A stretch of DNA of 64,000 bases. Source: Bolinopsis microptera (taxonomy: Eukaryota > Ctenophora > Tentaculata > Lobata > Bolinopsidae). The position numbers and the translations under genes are program-made. Below, piece by piece: positions 1 to 14,600 of the stretch. The stretch covers positions 16,013,118 to 16,077,117 of the forward strand of contig NC_087078.1 of assembly GCF_026151205.1 (NCBI RefSeq), written 5' to 3'. The notes under the pieces were generated by a model. That model was not told the origin of the DNA, did not search any database, and saw only the letters and a program-made list of their open reading frames with translations. How positions within the stretch are numbered: the stretch's first letter is position 1; each line of letters starts with the position of its first letter.

Positions 1-2450
1 CCTTAAGAAGTTAGGGGCAATGATCTACTGATGGGCAATCGATATGTGCCGACATTCACCTTTTCGGGGCACTCCAAATCTTCCAAATCTGTGCTGTCGA
101 CCAATTTCCGCAGCAAAATTAATAACTATGACGCACAAAAATTCAATCCTGGGAGTTAAGGTCACGAGTTCTGTACATGCTTAATTCATGTTTCTTCGTG
201 GCTCCAGTTCATTGTCTCAATGTTTAGCCCAACTGTTTCGGAAATAGTTCACCCGAATTTTCGGAACAGAAAATTCATAAAAAATTCCTGACTTACAGAT
301 AAAGAGCCATTTATAACGAATTCTATGAAATAGTGTCAGAATTCTACGTATCGTCTAGTTCCCCACATTGAGAGAGGTCAAATTGACGCATGCCTAGATT
401 TAACGGAGACAACTGCAAATGCCCGATGAAAGCCCCCTCACGTGCATAAGACCACCCCAATTCAAGCGGACAGGTTAGTAGCGGAGAAGGGGCGTGGAGT
501 TTGATCTCCGACTGTTAACTCAGAGTCAACCTGTACCACCTAGTTCACACTTCACACTCCAGCAATTATCACAGTGGAACTGCCAGCAGATCTTCAGATT
601 TAACGGCATGAGTTCTGGTGGTGCACCTCCAACATTTGAGAGTTCTATCGGCAGACAGAACAATGAACAATGCAGACATAACAATGAACTTTGGTTATTA
701 TAATCAGCGGGAAAATATAGTTCGGACGACTGATTACAGTTTCCTTGAAACCTCACCCCTTTCTGAAGTCTGTACAGTGTACCCCAATAACCGAGCATAA
801 CCCGCCCACGTGCAACTCACCCCACCAAGTGCAACTCACCCCACCACCCTTCACTGCACATCAATAATTGTATAATAATTACAACTACCACCATAATACC
901 TGGAAGGCAGGTTTCCAGTCCTGGAGATATTCCGTGTGGTATGGTGTTGTGACCTGGTCTCCGTTACTTGAGCCTGATCCCAGCGAGCTGAACGCACTAT
1001 CCTGATCACCTGGTGGAAGTGGTGTGGTGATTAGTTAATAGGTTTAATTAAGAGGTAATTAGTTAATTGGTTTAATTGAGTAATTGAATAGGCCCATGTC
1101 AGGGTATCAAGAAGTGATGGGTTGATGAGAAGCTGGCTGGTCATGAAATATTGGAAAGTTTAAGTAATATTATAACCCCATACGAGTGTAACCGTTTATT
1201 ATAAGCCGGCTTAAAAACACTTTGAATCTTTAGTCTCAGCTACTCCCTTCTAACGATGTTTATTCTAGCTATGTAAAAGGAAGTTAGAACCGAATTATAG
1301 CCAGGTACATATTGGTTCTCCTTCAATTTCTTATCCCTTCTACTAGGTACTGAATAATCTTAACTTAAGTAAATAAATCCGTAATAACTCGTAAATGTTT
1401 GGATCTTCCGAGCTACTCGCGTCAACATCCAAATTGAATATTTCTCCTCCATTAAAATTAGCCAAATTGAACGGTGCACACCATTGCTACATCACGATGA
1501 TTTGCACATCAAAGCAGGGGTATCATTACCAATCTGTTGAAATCTATAAAACTCAATCTTCCTATCGATCAGTGTCACTCAGCCACTGTAACACTGTATC
1601 TAGACCGGTACGAATGACTTAGTATATCGGTTACCATTAACAACAGGTTACCATTAACAACCTATAATTTTGCACAGGTTTGTCTGAGGGTGATCTCAAG
1701 AAGGAAAGAAGGGAGTTGACCCCTGCAAATGATCAGATCAGTAATTAATGAACTTCAAATGAACTGTTGGTACGAATAAACAACTATTTAGAGTCTCCTG
1801 GTATGCGTTTAAAGGAACAAATTTCTATTCAACTTATTCATACTCTTGTCTAATTCTTAGACTACTTTCTTATCTCAATGTGATAAACGTGGATTAGTAG
1901 CATGATCATTCAAATAAAGGCTGTATAAATGAGTATTTAATCTATAATTCAACCCCTAACAACTTCTACAAAATAATTGCTACCGAAACATTAGGGAAAT
2001 AACGCTTTACATTGAAACGCAGGACATTTCAGACATCTTAGATTTAGATGAAGATTCTTTACTTTGATGTGAGTTCTATTCAGGGTTGACAGATGGAATT
2101 AGAGGGGTTAATTTCGTGTCGGGGACAGGATTAAAATATAGGGTATGGCGGCGCTGTAGACTGTAGAGAGGGTTAAAAAGGGCTCGGTCACGCGGAGCTC
2201 ACTGGGATTATTTAAATAACGAATATTCAGTTAACTTGTCGTTGACTCACTATAATAAAATTATTGTTTGTTTTATCTAGGAGATTATGTGGTTTATGTG
2301 AATATGACAGACGAAAGTGTATTATAATATCCAATATTGCAGACATTACCTCTGATGAAAATTAATATAAACTCTGTCATGACAAACCCATCTCAGTTAG
2401 ACTTTAGTTTACTTAACCAGTAGTCGAGACACGAATAATAATCAATCCAA
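1..2450. other. No gene seen downstream of the cadherin gene
   Basis: AT-rich sequence with short duplications (for example GTGCAACTCACCCCACCA twice near 811-846). The short open frames lack protein-like composition or splice support. Confidence 0.6.
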
Positions 2451-2692
2451 CTAATCCATAGAAACGAAACTGAAATCCAAATCAGGATCTATTGTGTTTC
2501 CTGCAGTGGGGTCTGGACAGTAGTTTCGTCCAGAAGTAGTCGGTATTAAAAAATTAACAAAAACATCCATTAGCTTCCAGTACAAACCTAAAAAATGATT
2601 CGATTTGTCGATAACGCTGACATCGTCATCTATATCTGCTAACTTGTTGAAGAGATTATGAGCGTCAATAACTGCGTCACCTTCACCACCTC
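2451..2692 (-). CDS. Cadherin gene last exon (C-terminal tail)
   Basis: Encodes the last 80 residues of the cytoplasmic tail after a TTGCAG acceptor and ends at a TAG. It is acidic at both ends (GGGEGDAV, then DPDLDFSFVSMD at the C-terminus). I recognise no PDZ ligand or catenin-binding motif. No clear polyadenylation hexamer is visible immediately downstream. Confidence 0.8.
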
Positions 2693-5600
2693 CTGCAATA
2701 TTACACAATATTAGTATAACATAATATAACATTAGCTGGTCGCCAATGGCAACGGTGCAATATTTACCTAGTCAATGAGCTATTTACATGGCAAAGTAGA
2801 AGGTAAGTTAGAAAATGTATGTCAGGATAATTTTCCGCTATCAAGGATGCTGGAAGCCTTTATGTTCATGATTGGTCAAAGGGTGTAAAATTGTTTGAAT
2901 AATTTATCAAAAATGTTTTGACTTCCACCGTAAATTTATCACCATATCATGGTTTTTAGGCTCACATTGTTCACCTGAAATTAAGATCGTGCGCCTAATT
3001 TCCCAGATTTAAATTATTTGAAATCTAATTATAACATGAATAAATTCAGCCGGACCAGCCAACACATTTTAAAAATACCTCACACAATCACGAACAGGCC
3101 TGATTTCTACAGTAATTCGCAACATCTTCACCCGTAAGCTGGTACAGGGGTAATGTGACGGTAGTAGCCTTGTTTGAGGAGACTAACTAATTAACTTATA
3201 CTAATTAACTAACTACGCTAATTTTAACCGAGCAGTTTCCTGGGTTTCAGAGACAAAGTGATGTGATGTAATAAACAGCAAGGGCCCTTGTACAAATATA
3301 GTGTACTCATACCATAAGAAACATTGCCTATTGGACACCTTACAGACACTGTATACTTATAGTGTGTACAGACGGTACCTTTTACGGTACCTTTTGAACA
3401 TCTTTAAACTCGGCTCTTCGACCACCTACAATCCAAACGCTCGTTCAACTGTTTACTGTGTGATTGTCCCAAAGGATCAAAGAAGATCAAAGGGGCTCAA
3501 AAACAATCTAACACACACTCAAATATTCCGGCACATTATTAATGATTAATCATAATTGAAGAATAATTATGAGTTTTATGATAACGGCTACCATACTCAG
3601 ACGATTTCGGAAGCATCAAATGGCCTACCATTTGAATCTATCGGCAAAAATACTCTACAAACTATATTTCTATGGTTACTTGAGTTGAGTACATAAAATA
3701 TATTCTGTACATAAAATATATTCTGTGAAATAGAAGTCGCCACCACTATAATTTATAAACCGTCATTGTTATAAAGTATAAAATTATAGTTGTTTTCAGG
3801 GATAAGACATCTGGTTATTACCAGGGTAAACTTGTACAAAATGTAATACCAACAATGAATTATAAATTAAATAATTAGTGAACTAATTACCTTCACTGCC
3901 GAACACGTGTACGCTCTCACAGCTCCCAGTTCTAGCGAGGGATCCAGTCAGACGGTGTGGTATTGCTGATACTTGGACATCGTTCCTCATATCTGGAGGG
4001 GGCAGTTTTTTAGTTTATCTGTCAGTTTGTTAGTTTGAAAACATGGGTTGAAAATATCGTGTACAGTACTTCATGAGTAGTACAGTACTTCACAATGATA
4101 ATCCGCCTCCCCAACCAAAACATTTAAGTTTGTTAGTTTGTGTGTTTGTTTGTTTGTGTGTTAGTTTGTGTGTTACACAGTTTTAAGTTTTTATTTATCA
4201 GTCTGTTTTTTACAACCTGTTTGCAAGGTGGGACAGACAAAATATCAAACCCTATACATGAAGATTGGAGTGTTCATGTATAAATTTAACTTAATAATGA
4301 ACTTAATAATTATGTATAGAGTGTCCGTTATCAGATTAGTGGTGAAATATACAGGAGTACTGTAATACAGTACATTCTAGTTTCAAGTATGCCGACTTAA
4401 AGTGGTGCCTGAACGGTGGACACGTTTGGCAAATTAGAAAATTGGAAACTGTTAAAAAATTAGTGACGTTTAAACTTTAAAAGATGAAGTATCATGTACG
4501 TTCATAACAGGATCCTCGTGATAGCCTAGACAGAAAGCACGTGAGATTTATAAAACATTTCCTTGTGTTTGACTTACCAGATAATACTGTAGAAACACTC
4601 ATCTTGTGGGGGACTGTTTTATCTCTAACGTTGAGATACCCGGGATTGGAGGATGTGTGGTATGAAGAGTCTCCCATTTCGAATAGTGGTGTGTCTCTGA
4701 ATTCTCCTCCCAACTGAAAAGACACAGTGGTTAGTTTGAACAAAGGATCAGATTATTACAGCTTTCAAGCCGAAATTTCTTACATAGCATCAATTACTAA
4801 ATAAAATTTCCCCTTTTTTACAGAAATATTCTTTGCTTTAAGTTCGAACGCTATTAATGATTATTTGAAAGGTTTTATTTAAAATAAATGTCCCGAATTT
4901 GAAGCTATACAGAAAATAAAATTTTCACACTGGCCTCTTTCTTTTTGTTTGTTCAACAAATTGCCGGACGATTTGTACATTTACAGCCTAATTTGAAGTA
5001 TGAATGGTATGTGTCTGAATCTCTGTCTGTGCTATTCAGCGAGAGGTGTAATACTTCCATTCAACTCAGTCAAACACAATAAACTTAACAATGTTAACAA
5101 GATTCTAAACAACATTTGAGGTATTACGAAGTGCGGTATGTCAATCGGAATGAAATTACACACGAAATTGAGTAAAGAGTGTAACTTTAGATCGTATAAG
5201 ATATTTGACGCAAACACTAGTAATAGCGTTTCTTCCTCATCTACTAATATAACCAGGGCCATAGTCCATACAGTACTAAAATTCCACACAGTTGGCATAT
5301 TTTAATTTTTAGATGAAATCCTATCAACCAGCCTATAGTAACTCTGACATAAAGTATAACTATTCTTACCTCGTCAACAGAGTAAGGGGTATGTTTCGTG
5401 GTAACGTTTCTCTTTATTTCACTGAACCCTGACATTTCTTGTAATACTATGTCAATTTCTTTTTTTTCTATGTCACTGCTGTGATACCCACCGTCCCCGG
5501 TTATATTCTGTGAGGAACGGATTGTAGATTAGAGGGGATGATAAATTCAAAATATCGTCAAACAGTTACTCATCAAAGTTAATATATTCTGCTATTGTTC

Positions 5601-8600
5601 AGAAAGCGAATTTTCTCTTGCTGATTACAGGCGCCATGATAAGATATGTGCCTTGGTTTAAAGGTTTAGAGAGAGATGTCACACGTTGAATGCTGGTAGT
5701 ACATTTGAAGAAGTAAGATTGGAAGTGGTTCAAAAATCGCCTTCACTGGGACTAATTCACGAAGATTCTAGGAAATAAAATAAATGATTCAGTTTAACTC
5801 TCGGTTCTAAAAATTTGAAGTTGCACAGAAGTCAGAAGGGTGGCCGTCTCATTTTTTATTATTTTTAAATTCAAAATCAAAGCTACAAAATAACAGCTTT
5901 TATTCGGGAGAATTCTGACATTTAATTTAATATTCGAAAATTCTAGAGAAAAAATGCGATAGCATATTTTAGTACGCCCCATGACATTTAGTTCCCAAAT
6001 TTTACAGTTGAGTTCCAGGGTTGAACAGGTTCCCGATAAAGAGCTGATAATAAAAACTCTGTTCACGGTCCAAGGGATTTGGTGAAGTTTCATTGTAACC
6101 GCTTCAAGTTTTCATGGAAACGTTAAATGGGCCCACCAATTCCTTGATTTAATTTTCCGGAATATTTTTATTCTTATTTAATAGCAATAATGCTAAAATT
6201 TTAAAATTAGTTGGTGACACTGTACCCAATATTACGATTCTTTGAGTTGGTAAAAAAGCCATACAATTTCCAGAAATTTAACATTTCTAAAGATAAGATT
6301 TGAAACTTCATTCTATTACAACATCATGCGCGCACATTTTAAACAAAATATATTCCATACTTTTTCGAGGATTCCTTTATCAGTGCAAACAATACGCACA
6401 ATTCCACGATATTTCAGAATCACTTTCACGGCATTTCTCCCAACATGCTCTCGTAACCATGACAACCACTCTTCACCATCTAATTAACTTTCCAGAACCT
6501 CTACGGACGCCCAACATAGAACTCCAGAACTACTTAACAGCACTGAATCAGATCTAGCGTGATTTAACAACTTTATCTAATTTCCATTAATTTGACACTC
6601 CATTCAATTCGATATAACGAAGTAGGCATGTATTATATTACGCCGTTTTCGGTGCAATGCAAGGAATGGTGCAGAGTTATTTCATTAAAATTTGGGTACC
6701 TATATTGTGATAATCCAGTCAAGAGACCTTTGGTTTTATTGATTGGCTATTAGATCAAACAAGCAATGCTGCCAAGAAGATTTGCTTTGTCAGTTGTGGT
6801 CAAATATTTGACCACAGATTAGTAGAAAAGGGGCGAAAAGATCTTACAAAACTTTGATGCTGTTGCAGGGCTGCACTGGCAAAAATTTAAGAATACACAA
6901 CCTTGCAACAGCAATTAAAAAATTACTAGATCGTTTCTATTTTTGAAAATTTGGACGCTGCAAATGAAGAACAAAATTTACGATTGGAGTGACAAACGTA
7001 ATGATGGTTGACTTCCTGTCTCGAACAAAGGTAAGCAATTGTTGAGGACTTGGTTGAATGATTTCACGCTTTCAGAAAGGCACAATTAATGTGTAGGTGC
7101 AAAGTGCTTTTGTATAGGTTATATGGGGTGTTTATTGGAGTTTCCAGCAGTTTTCGAACTCCCAAAATCAAGTTAAAAAAGGTGAGAATTGATCAGTTTA
7201 AAACTCTATTCAGATCTAATCTCCCAATTAAGGCGTCCATCAAATGTTAGGTTTTATGAAAAAGGTTTGCTTCACAACAAGATTCTGACCGTGAACATGG
7301 GAGTTCTGAGAGAGTCTCGTGTACTCTAGAGCTGATAACCTAGAGAAGGGCCAATGGAATAAGATTGTGGAAACTGGAACTTTCATGAAGGGTTCAAATT
7401 GGATTATTATGTTGCTCTAACCCTTTTTCCAGCCACTCAGGCAGACACGTTTAAGTTTTATCAGCTGACAGTAATTTTCGAATTTCCACATCTTAAATTT
7501 TAAACTGGACTATTATATATATATTCCCGACATTCAAGAATCTAAGTTTTTAGATGTTTCCCATAGAAGCAGAACGATTTTTTGCTTGCTTGAATATCAA
7601 AAATATTCCTAAAAAACTTCTCAATCTCCTCAGAAAATAAACAGAGAAACCCAACTCACCCGGCCATCTTTATCAGTGTAAGCAGTAGGATTGACGTAAG
7701 TAAGATCCTTAGAACCAGACTTAGCCTTCCTCCGCCTCATCACAATGAAGATACACACTAATATCAGAATGATGAGAAGCAGACCACCTCCTGCTGCCGC
7801 TCCAATTATTACCACCTGGGAGATGTTCTGTACAGCTGTTAGATTGGGAATAAACATGACTTAATAATGGTTTGGAGGTTTGTCGTCTATGAGGCATGAT
7901 AATATGACAGTAAATAATAGATAAAACACTTATTATGGCCTTATAATAGGCTCGTAAACGCTGGTAAATGAGAAATGAACGGCATATTATTTTCACAGAA
8001 ATTGCTAAATTTCTAAATCCAAGGAATATTTGACGATATCATCCTAACTAACCTGGTCAAATTATTTTCAATCAAAGAAATTGCTAAATTTCTAAATCCA
8101 TAGAATTTGCGGATATTGGGTCCCACTAACCTGGTCATTGCCACCTGTGTAAGGATACACACTGATATCCACAGCAGCTCTAGCAGACAAGTGCTCCTCC
8201 TCCTCAGACGGACTATCTCTCACTTCTACTTCTAGTCGCACTGTGTGGAATACTGACCCTGCAACGGTTTTATAGTACAGTTTCAGCTCTTACTGGTGGT
8301 GAAATGGCTTCAAATCAATACCACAATAGTGCACTAGGTACTGTGCACTAGGTACTATGTACTGTGCACTAGGTACTATGTACTGTGCACTAGGTACTGT
8401 GCCCTAGGTACTGTGCACTAGGTACTGTGCACTAGGTACTGTGCACTAGGTACTGTGCACTAGGTACTGTGCACTAGGTACTGTGCACTAGGTACTGTGC
8501 ACTAGGTACTGTGCACTAGGTACTGTGCACTAGGTACTGTGCTAGGAACCGACCGGAAATCCGGCTGAATCCGGTTCCGGCCGGATATCCGGCTTCAAAA

Positions 8601-11600
8601 TCCGGTTCCGGTTCCGGCTCCGGCTGGATTTTTGCCGGATTTCAGTTTTTTTACCGAAAAAAAAATCAAAAAAATATTTTCGGCTAATAATGAACAGGGT
8701 AGCCTGAATCGTGGAAAAAAAGTGGTTTTCAGAAAAACTTTAAAAAAATTTTGACTTAGAAGTTTTTCGGTCCGAGTCGTTCTCGAGACGTACCTCCTGT
8801 ATCGAGAGCTCCCGCTTCCGAGCTCGTGTTGCAAAGGGGAGGCCTGCCTTCCAAGATCACATTACCGGGGGAAACCTCGAGTCCAGAATTGTGTATCGAT
8901 GGGTAGGTGCGGACTTCGAAAAACCGAAAAAATATTTTCGGCTAATAATGAACAGGGTAGCCTGAATCGTGGAAAAAAAGTGGTTTTCAGAAAAACTTTA
9001 AAAAAATTTTGACTTAAAAGTTTTTCGGTCCGAGTCGTTCTCGAGACGTACCTCCTGTATCGAGAGCTCCCGCTTCCGAGCTCGTGTTGCAAAGGGGAGG
9101 CCTGCCTTCCAAGATCACATTACCGGGGGAAACCTCGAGTCCAGAATTGTGTATCGATGGGTAGGTGCGGACTTCGAAAAACCGAAAAAATATTTTCGGC
9201 TAATAATGAACAGGGTAGCCTGAATCGTGGAAAAAAGTGGTTTTCAGAAAAACTTCGAAAAATTTTAACTTGAAAGTTTTCGGTCCGAGTCGTTCTCGAG
9301 ACGTACAGCTCCTGTATCGAGAGCTCCCGCTTCCGAGCTCGTGTTGCAAAGGGGAGGCCTGCCTTCCGAGATCGCAAGGAAATTTTCCGGCAACATCCGG
9401 CAAAAACCGGCAAAATCCGGCTGCCTTTATTTCACTCTGAAACCACCGGTTCCGGTCCGGCAAAATCCGGCTTGCCGGATTTGAGATCCAAATCCGGCTG
9501 AATCCGGTCCGGCAGCCAAAACCCCAATCCGGTCGGTTCCTATAATAACTGTGCACTAGGTACTGTGCACTAGGTACTGTGCACTAGGTACTGTGCACTA
9601 GGTACTGTGCACTAGGTACTGTGCACTAGGTACTGTGCACTAGGTACTGTGCACTAGGTACTGTGCACTAGGTACTGTGCACTAGGTACTGTGCACTAGG
9701 TACTGTGCACTAGGTACTGTGTACTAGGTACTGTGCACTAGGTACTGTGCACTAGGTACTGTGCACTAGGTACTGTGCACTAGGTACTGTGCACTAGGTA
9801 CTGTACACTAGGTACGGTGCACTAGGTACGGTGCACTAGGTACTGTGCACTAAGTACTGTGTATTAAGTACTGTGCACTATATGCTCTGGATTATGTACA
9901 CAGCAGAGTCTTACTGGTACAAAACGGATTTATATCAGTACTACGTATTACGTGTAGGAGGCATGCATATTTGCATATATTTGCATATATTTGCATATAT
10001 TTGCATATATAGCAGGTTAGGTAGACTCTTTTTCTGTAAGACTTCTCGAATGAGGGTGAACCCACGTCGAAATCAGAATGCACGGTGAGAGGTGGCGTAT
10101 GCAACAGACGTAGCGGATAGCCTAAAGTCGCTTTCACAAGTAACAGCTAATTACGAATATAATGACTTTTTCACTAATTCAAAAGTAAGTATGAGGACAA
10201 ACCCACACAGAATTTAGACATGCTGTCTATAATTAAACATGTTGTCTAGTACGGTCATGTCTAGAAAATCATCAATTTCAAATTCAATCATTGGCTAACC
10301 ATCTCAATTCAGTTCTGAACTCCACCATCATTACATATTACAAAAAATTGTGTTACCGAACTTTTAGGTAAATTGGTTGCGCAAGGATTTAAGTTAGCTG
10401 CTTTGCGCAACAAGTTTGTCAAGTTTTATAAATCAAGATTAAATATTTGGGGTAAATATGGTAGTGATATTTATGATGAATTTATTGAAATGTTTCAATC
10501 ACCTAATATTATTTTGTAATTTGTATCGACATATATCGTTTTTCAGTTATATTAGTTACCTAATATCTATTAATTATTCTAGTATTTGTGATTAATTTGT
10601 ATTGATTTATTATTTGTGACTTATAAATTAGTAACCATTATTTTACCGTCTAAAAATTTTTTTTTTGTCAAAAATTAATTTTATGAAGGAGTAAGTTGAC
10701 AAAAGATGCGCATTCGTATATTCATTTATTGCATGTTTAATTTGTTTTTTGTGTTTAATTTACGATTATTTGCATTTGAGATTCTGCGATTAAATTTATT
10801 TTGTTGATTGTAATGTTGTGATATTGCATAATTTATTGTAAATGTAATATATGTTTCAGAAAATTATGTAATGTAATGCGATGGAGGTTCTTTAAGCAGG
10901 CAATTCCAGTCCAAACCCTGGAAACATGACATAAAGGATTTGTTTTACTTGTTGCATGAAAAGCACTAATAGATATGAAGAAGCGTATATATACCTAGAA
11001 ATATGAATCAATATCAAGAACCATTGGGAGCGGCCTCTGTTTTGAGAATTAGAAGAGGAAAAGTCAGCACCAAGTTCAGTATTTTTACACTAGACGGCTG
11101 ATGACGCTGGATTTACGAGGTATTATAGTACACGGAGCACTAATCCAAGTACTACAGCACGTTTTTTCATGATGAGTATTTTAAAGTCGTTTAATAGATC
11201 GAACACGTAGGTTTGAGTTTGTATGCGGTTTTCATTGTTATTTTTTCCTAGCAATTATTTGCGGTCCATTATCATGGGTGTCCTATACATCTAAATCTGA
11301 ATATGATGAGATTTACCAGATTCGTCGACACTTCTTTTGGAAGAAGCATCCTCGTCCAAACTGCGTTTCCTTCTGCTGTCCTCATTCTGTTGTTTCACTC
11401 GCATGATCTCTCCAGTGCTGCGCTTTATCCTCCAACCTGAAATTAAAGGCGTTTAGCAATATCAATAAAAATCAATCGTAATATGGCTGGCTGGCAGCTG
11501 CTGAACGATTTATTTGAACGATGGTTCAAATTTAAACTCATCCTTGCATGCAACGAAACGATTGTAATATTTTATTCATTGTAACTAAACAAATTGTGCA

Positions 11601-14600
11601 GGTAGCCATGTTGCGGGTTCTCCTGACAGTGGCTCTCCTCTCGGTGGTAGCGAGTAAGGTATCGAACAAGGAATGGGAGCACTTCGAAGGTGCCACAGAT
11701 GAGTCTCTAATTCTGGGGCACCCTGCGGCAATCAATGCAAAGAAGATGGCCACCCTAATGCAGAGGCAGGGAGTTGTTTCAACCTGTCGCTACATTCTTT
11801 TCAAGGCTAAGAAGAATTTCTGGGATGCCAGAGATGCATGCAAGTCTGTTGAGTGGCCTTTCAGTCACACGGGAGCTTGGCTGGCCGATGTCCATAACAT
11901 GGATGAGAACATGGATATCAGAATTTTACTGCAGTTAGCCAATGGAATACATAACGAGGGATCACATTTCGACCGTGCCAACTGGGCATGGATCGGCCTG
12001 GAGAAGACGCAGAACAACGACTTCATGTTGGAAACAGAGGACCGTGGAGAAGAAGGCTTTAAACCAGAAGAGTGGGAATGGCAAGATGGAACTCACCCCA
12101 ACTTTACACATTGGATGAGAAACCAGCCGGACCAGGAGTACAAAAGACCCTACAAGGATTACCAAAGGTTTGTCATGGTCAACAAGAGGGGACGATGGGA
12201 TGACACTTTTGGACAAATGGAGGCACCTTATGTCTGTAACTACTGTGGAAGGTACATCGTCATAGCTGAACATGTTACTTGGTATCATGCCAAGGATCTG
12301 TGCGAGTCGTACGGTTTGACCATGGCCATTGTAGACAGCAAAGAAGACAACATTGAGCTGGGATGGGCAGCCAACACCACCTTCGGACCTATACCAGAAG
12401 ATCAGAGATGGGATGATAACAACTGGATCTGGCTGGGCACCCAGGAAGTGATGGATGATGCTGAGGTCGGGACAGGAGAGTGGATCCACCACAATGGAGA
12501 TGACATGAAGTGGGCACCCAAATGGGACAGAAAGAGGCAACCCGACAACAGGGTGAGGAAGAAAGGTGAGCAAGCAGTGGTGGCTTTCTCTAGACTTAAC
12601 TGGAGGTGGGACGACTCTTTCGCTTGGAGGAAACGACCTTTTGCTTGCATGTGCCCTCATAGAGCTTGCAGCTACGATCATGTCTGGAAAGGTGGTCCAG
12701 GTAGCGGCGAAGATGGTCCTCGTAAGTTGAAAAAAGAAAAGGCTCCTGATAGCCTTTAAGATTTTAGACTGAAGTAGAATATGGACTTTGAATTGAAACT
12801 TTTGTGATGGAATCATCTAATAAAATTAAGCCAGTAAGATGCATGGAATCTAGAATGTTAAATAAAATATCAAAGTTAACTCTCTGATGAAATTTTGTTT
12901 TTATTTGTAAATTGAACTAGAAGCTAAATATCTTTTTGTTGCTGTCCTATAATAAGTTTTATAAAGTTTTGGACACAAACATGTATTTCAATAAGTATAA
13001 CAACTAGCAGGTCAATTCTACCATTTTTTCTTCTCGACACTCCCTGGTGTCCTTACTTAACAAAATATCCCTTATTCCTCCCCCTCCTCACCCTTGAAAA
13101 AGTGAATAAAAATGTCATGTCTGTATCATCTACAACATTGGCAATGATCGCTCCGAAAAATAGCCCATCCCGATTCAGCTAGAATAAGATGCGGCTATCT
13201 TTACACAAGCCTTTCGAACGAGGTCAAAAGGAAATCGCGGCACGTGCAGAATCGCGATTTTGCCCATTCCCTGCGACAAATCGCGATTTTTGACGTTTGC
13301 CGAGACAAACAGATCTTCGCGACAAATTGCGAATATTCCAGTTCTCTGAGGACCAAATTTGCGCATTCTCCTTTAAATCCGAGGGCCAAATATCACGTTC
13401 TTTATAATTATGGAACTAATCACATCCAAAGCCTTCCGAATGTAGGTACGGACCGAAAAAGTATTTTTGGCTTATAATGCTCAGGGAAGCATGAGACATA
13501 AACAAAAGTAGTTTCCAGAAAAGCTTTGAAAATAATTTCGATTTAGAAATTTTCGGTCCGAGTCATTCTCGATGGGTACAAGGAAAGTGCCTCAATATGT
13601 AAGTTACTCCCCTTGTTTCTATATAATAAACATAACTTTTATAATAATTCTTACGTACGGTAATAATTATAATAATTTTATATTATCACTAGAAGCCGCA
13701 CAGACCTACTATCTACACACAAACCGACTAGTATTTTTCATTACCCTAACCCTATGAACCAGTGCATCCCTTATTCATAATTCGAGTAACAACATCATGA
13801 AGAAGAGTCTGTTTAGATCTTAACACTTAAGATTATTAATATAGATGCTATTGTTTTGCCTAACGAGCCTGTCGCTCCCTAATCTATCTATACTAACAAG
13901 CTAGTTAACAAATTTATGACATCTAACTTAATGCTCTGCAAATACATTATCTTTCGCCGCAAATTCACCGCGATTTTGCCTAGTTTGACTTGTCGCGGCG
14001 CCGCGATTTTTGGCCTAAATAATCGCGATTTTTTTGTCCTTGCTTTCGAACGACTCTACTGATGACTCTAACATGGAGGTTGCAGCCCCACAAGAACCAA
14101 CTGACCTGTTTCTGGACCTTTGCAAGTCTTACGTGCAAACAAACTGGGATGATGTCCATCACAACTCAATTAGCACTGGATGCGACTTAAGACAATAATT
14201 CATATGAACCCTACCTGCAGAGTGCAGGGGTCCACATGAACCAACAGACCTCCGATCTGTTTCCGGACCGTACCAAGTTTAATGTACATCTGGAACGATG
14301 TCTCACTTCACCTGTCTACCCCCTCCCCTCCTTACCATACCCAGCCATGTCGGCGCCATAGGCCTACAAAGGCCTTAGTCTACCACTACAATTTATAAGA
14401 TGATAATATTATGTTGAACTAGAGAAATTTAAATTACTATTTACATGTTACTAGGCCTTTGCAACAGTTTCTTAAATAGAGGCCCCTCTAGCTCCAACTC
14501 CAAGACTTTTACAGTTTATTTGATGAGGCACACCGGTCTTGTTCAAGCTCGCTTAATGATATTCACATTGATGTTCTGTTTAAGCATTGATTATTGCAAT

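Larger units (their letters stand above)
8259..11316. other. Cadherin intron 21
   Basis: Holds the split minisatellite, the 996-bp TIR element, the 11-bp repeat and the retroelement fragment at 10.3-10.5 kb. I see nothing else supportable in 10,520-11,316. Confidence 0.7.

Noticed and set aside
494..800. Overlapping short frames on both strands
   Set aside because: No splice sites, domains or homology visible; chance open frames.
2451..8258. A separate small membrane-protein gene at the left end
   Set aside because: Exons 22-27 connect in phase to exon 21 and the upstream cadherin repeats and finish repeat nine, so it is the 3' part of the same gene.
8595..9556. Repeated minus-strand open frames beginning MQHELGSGSSRYRR
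   Set aside because: They recur with the 258-bp repeat unit and change with its indels; no protein-like constraint.
8329..9880. CRISPR array or satellite gene
   Set aside because: 14-bp units with no spacers.
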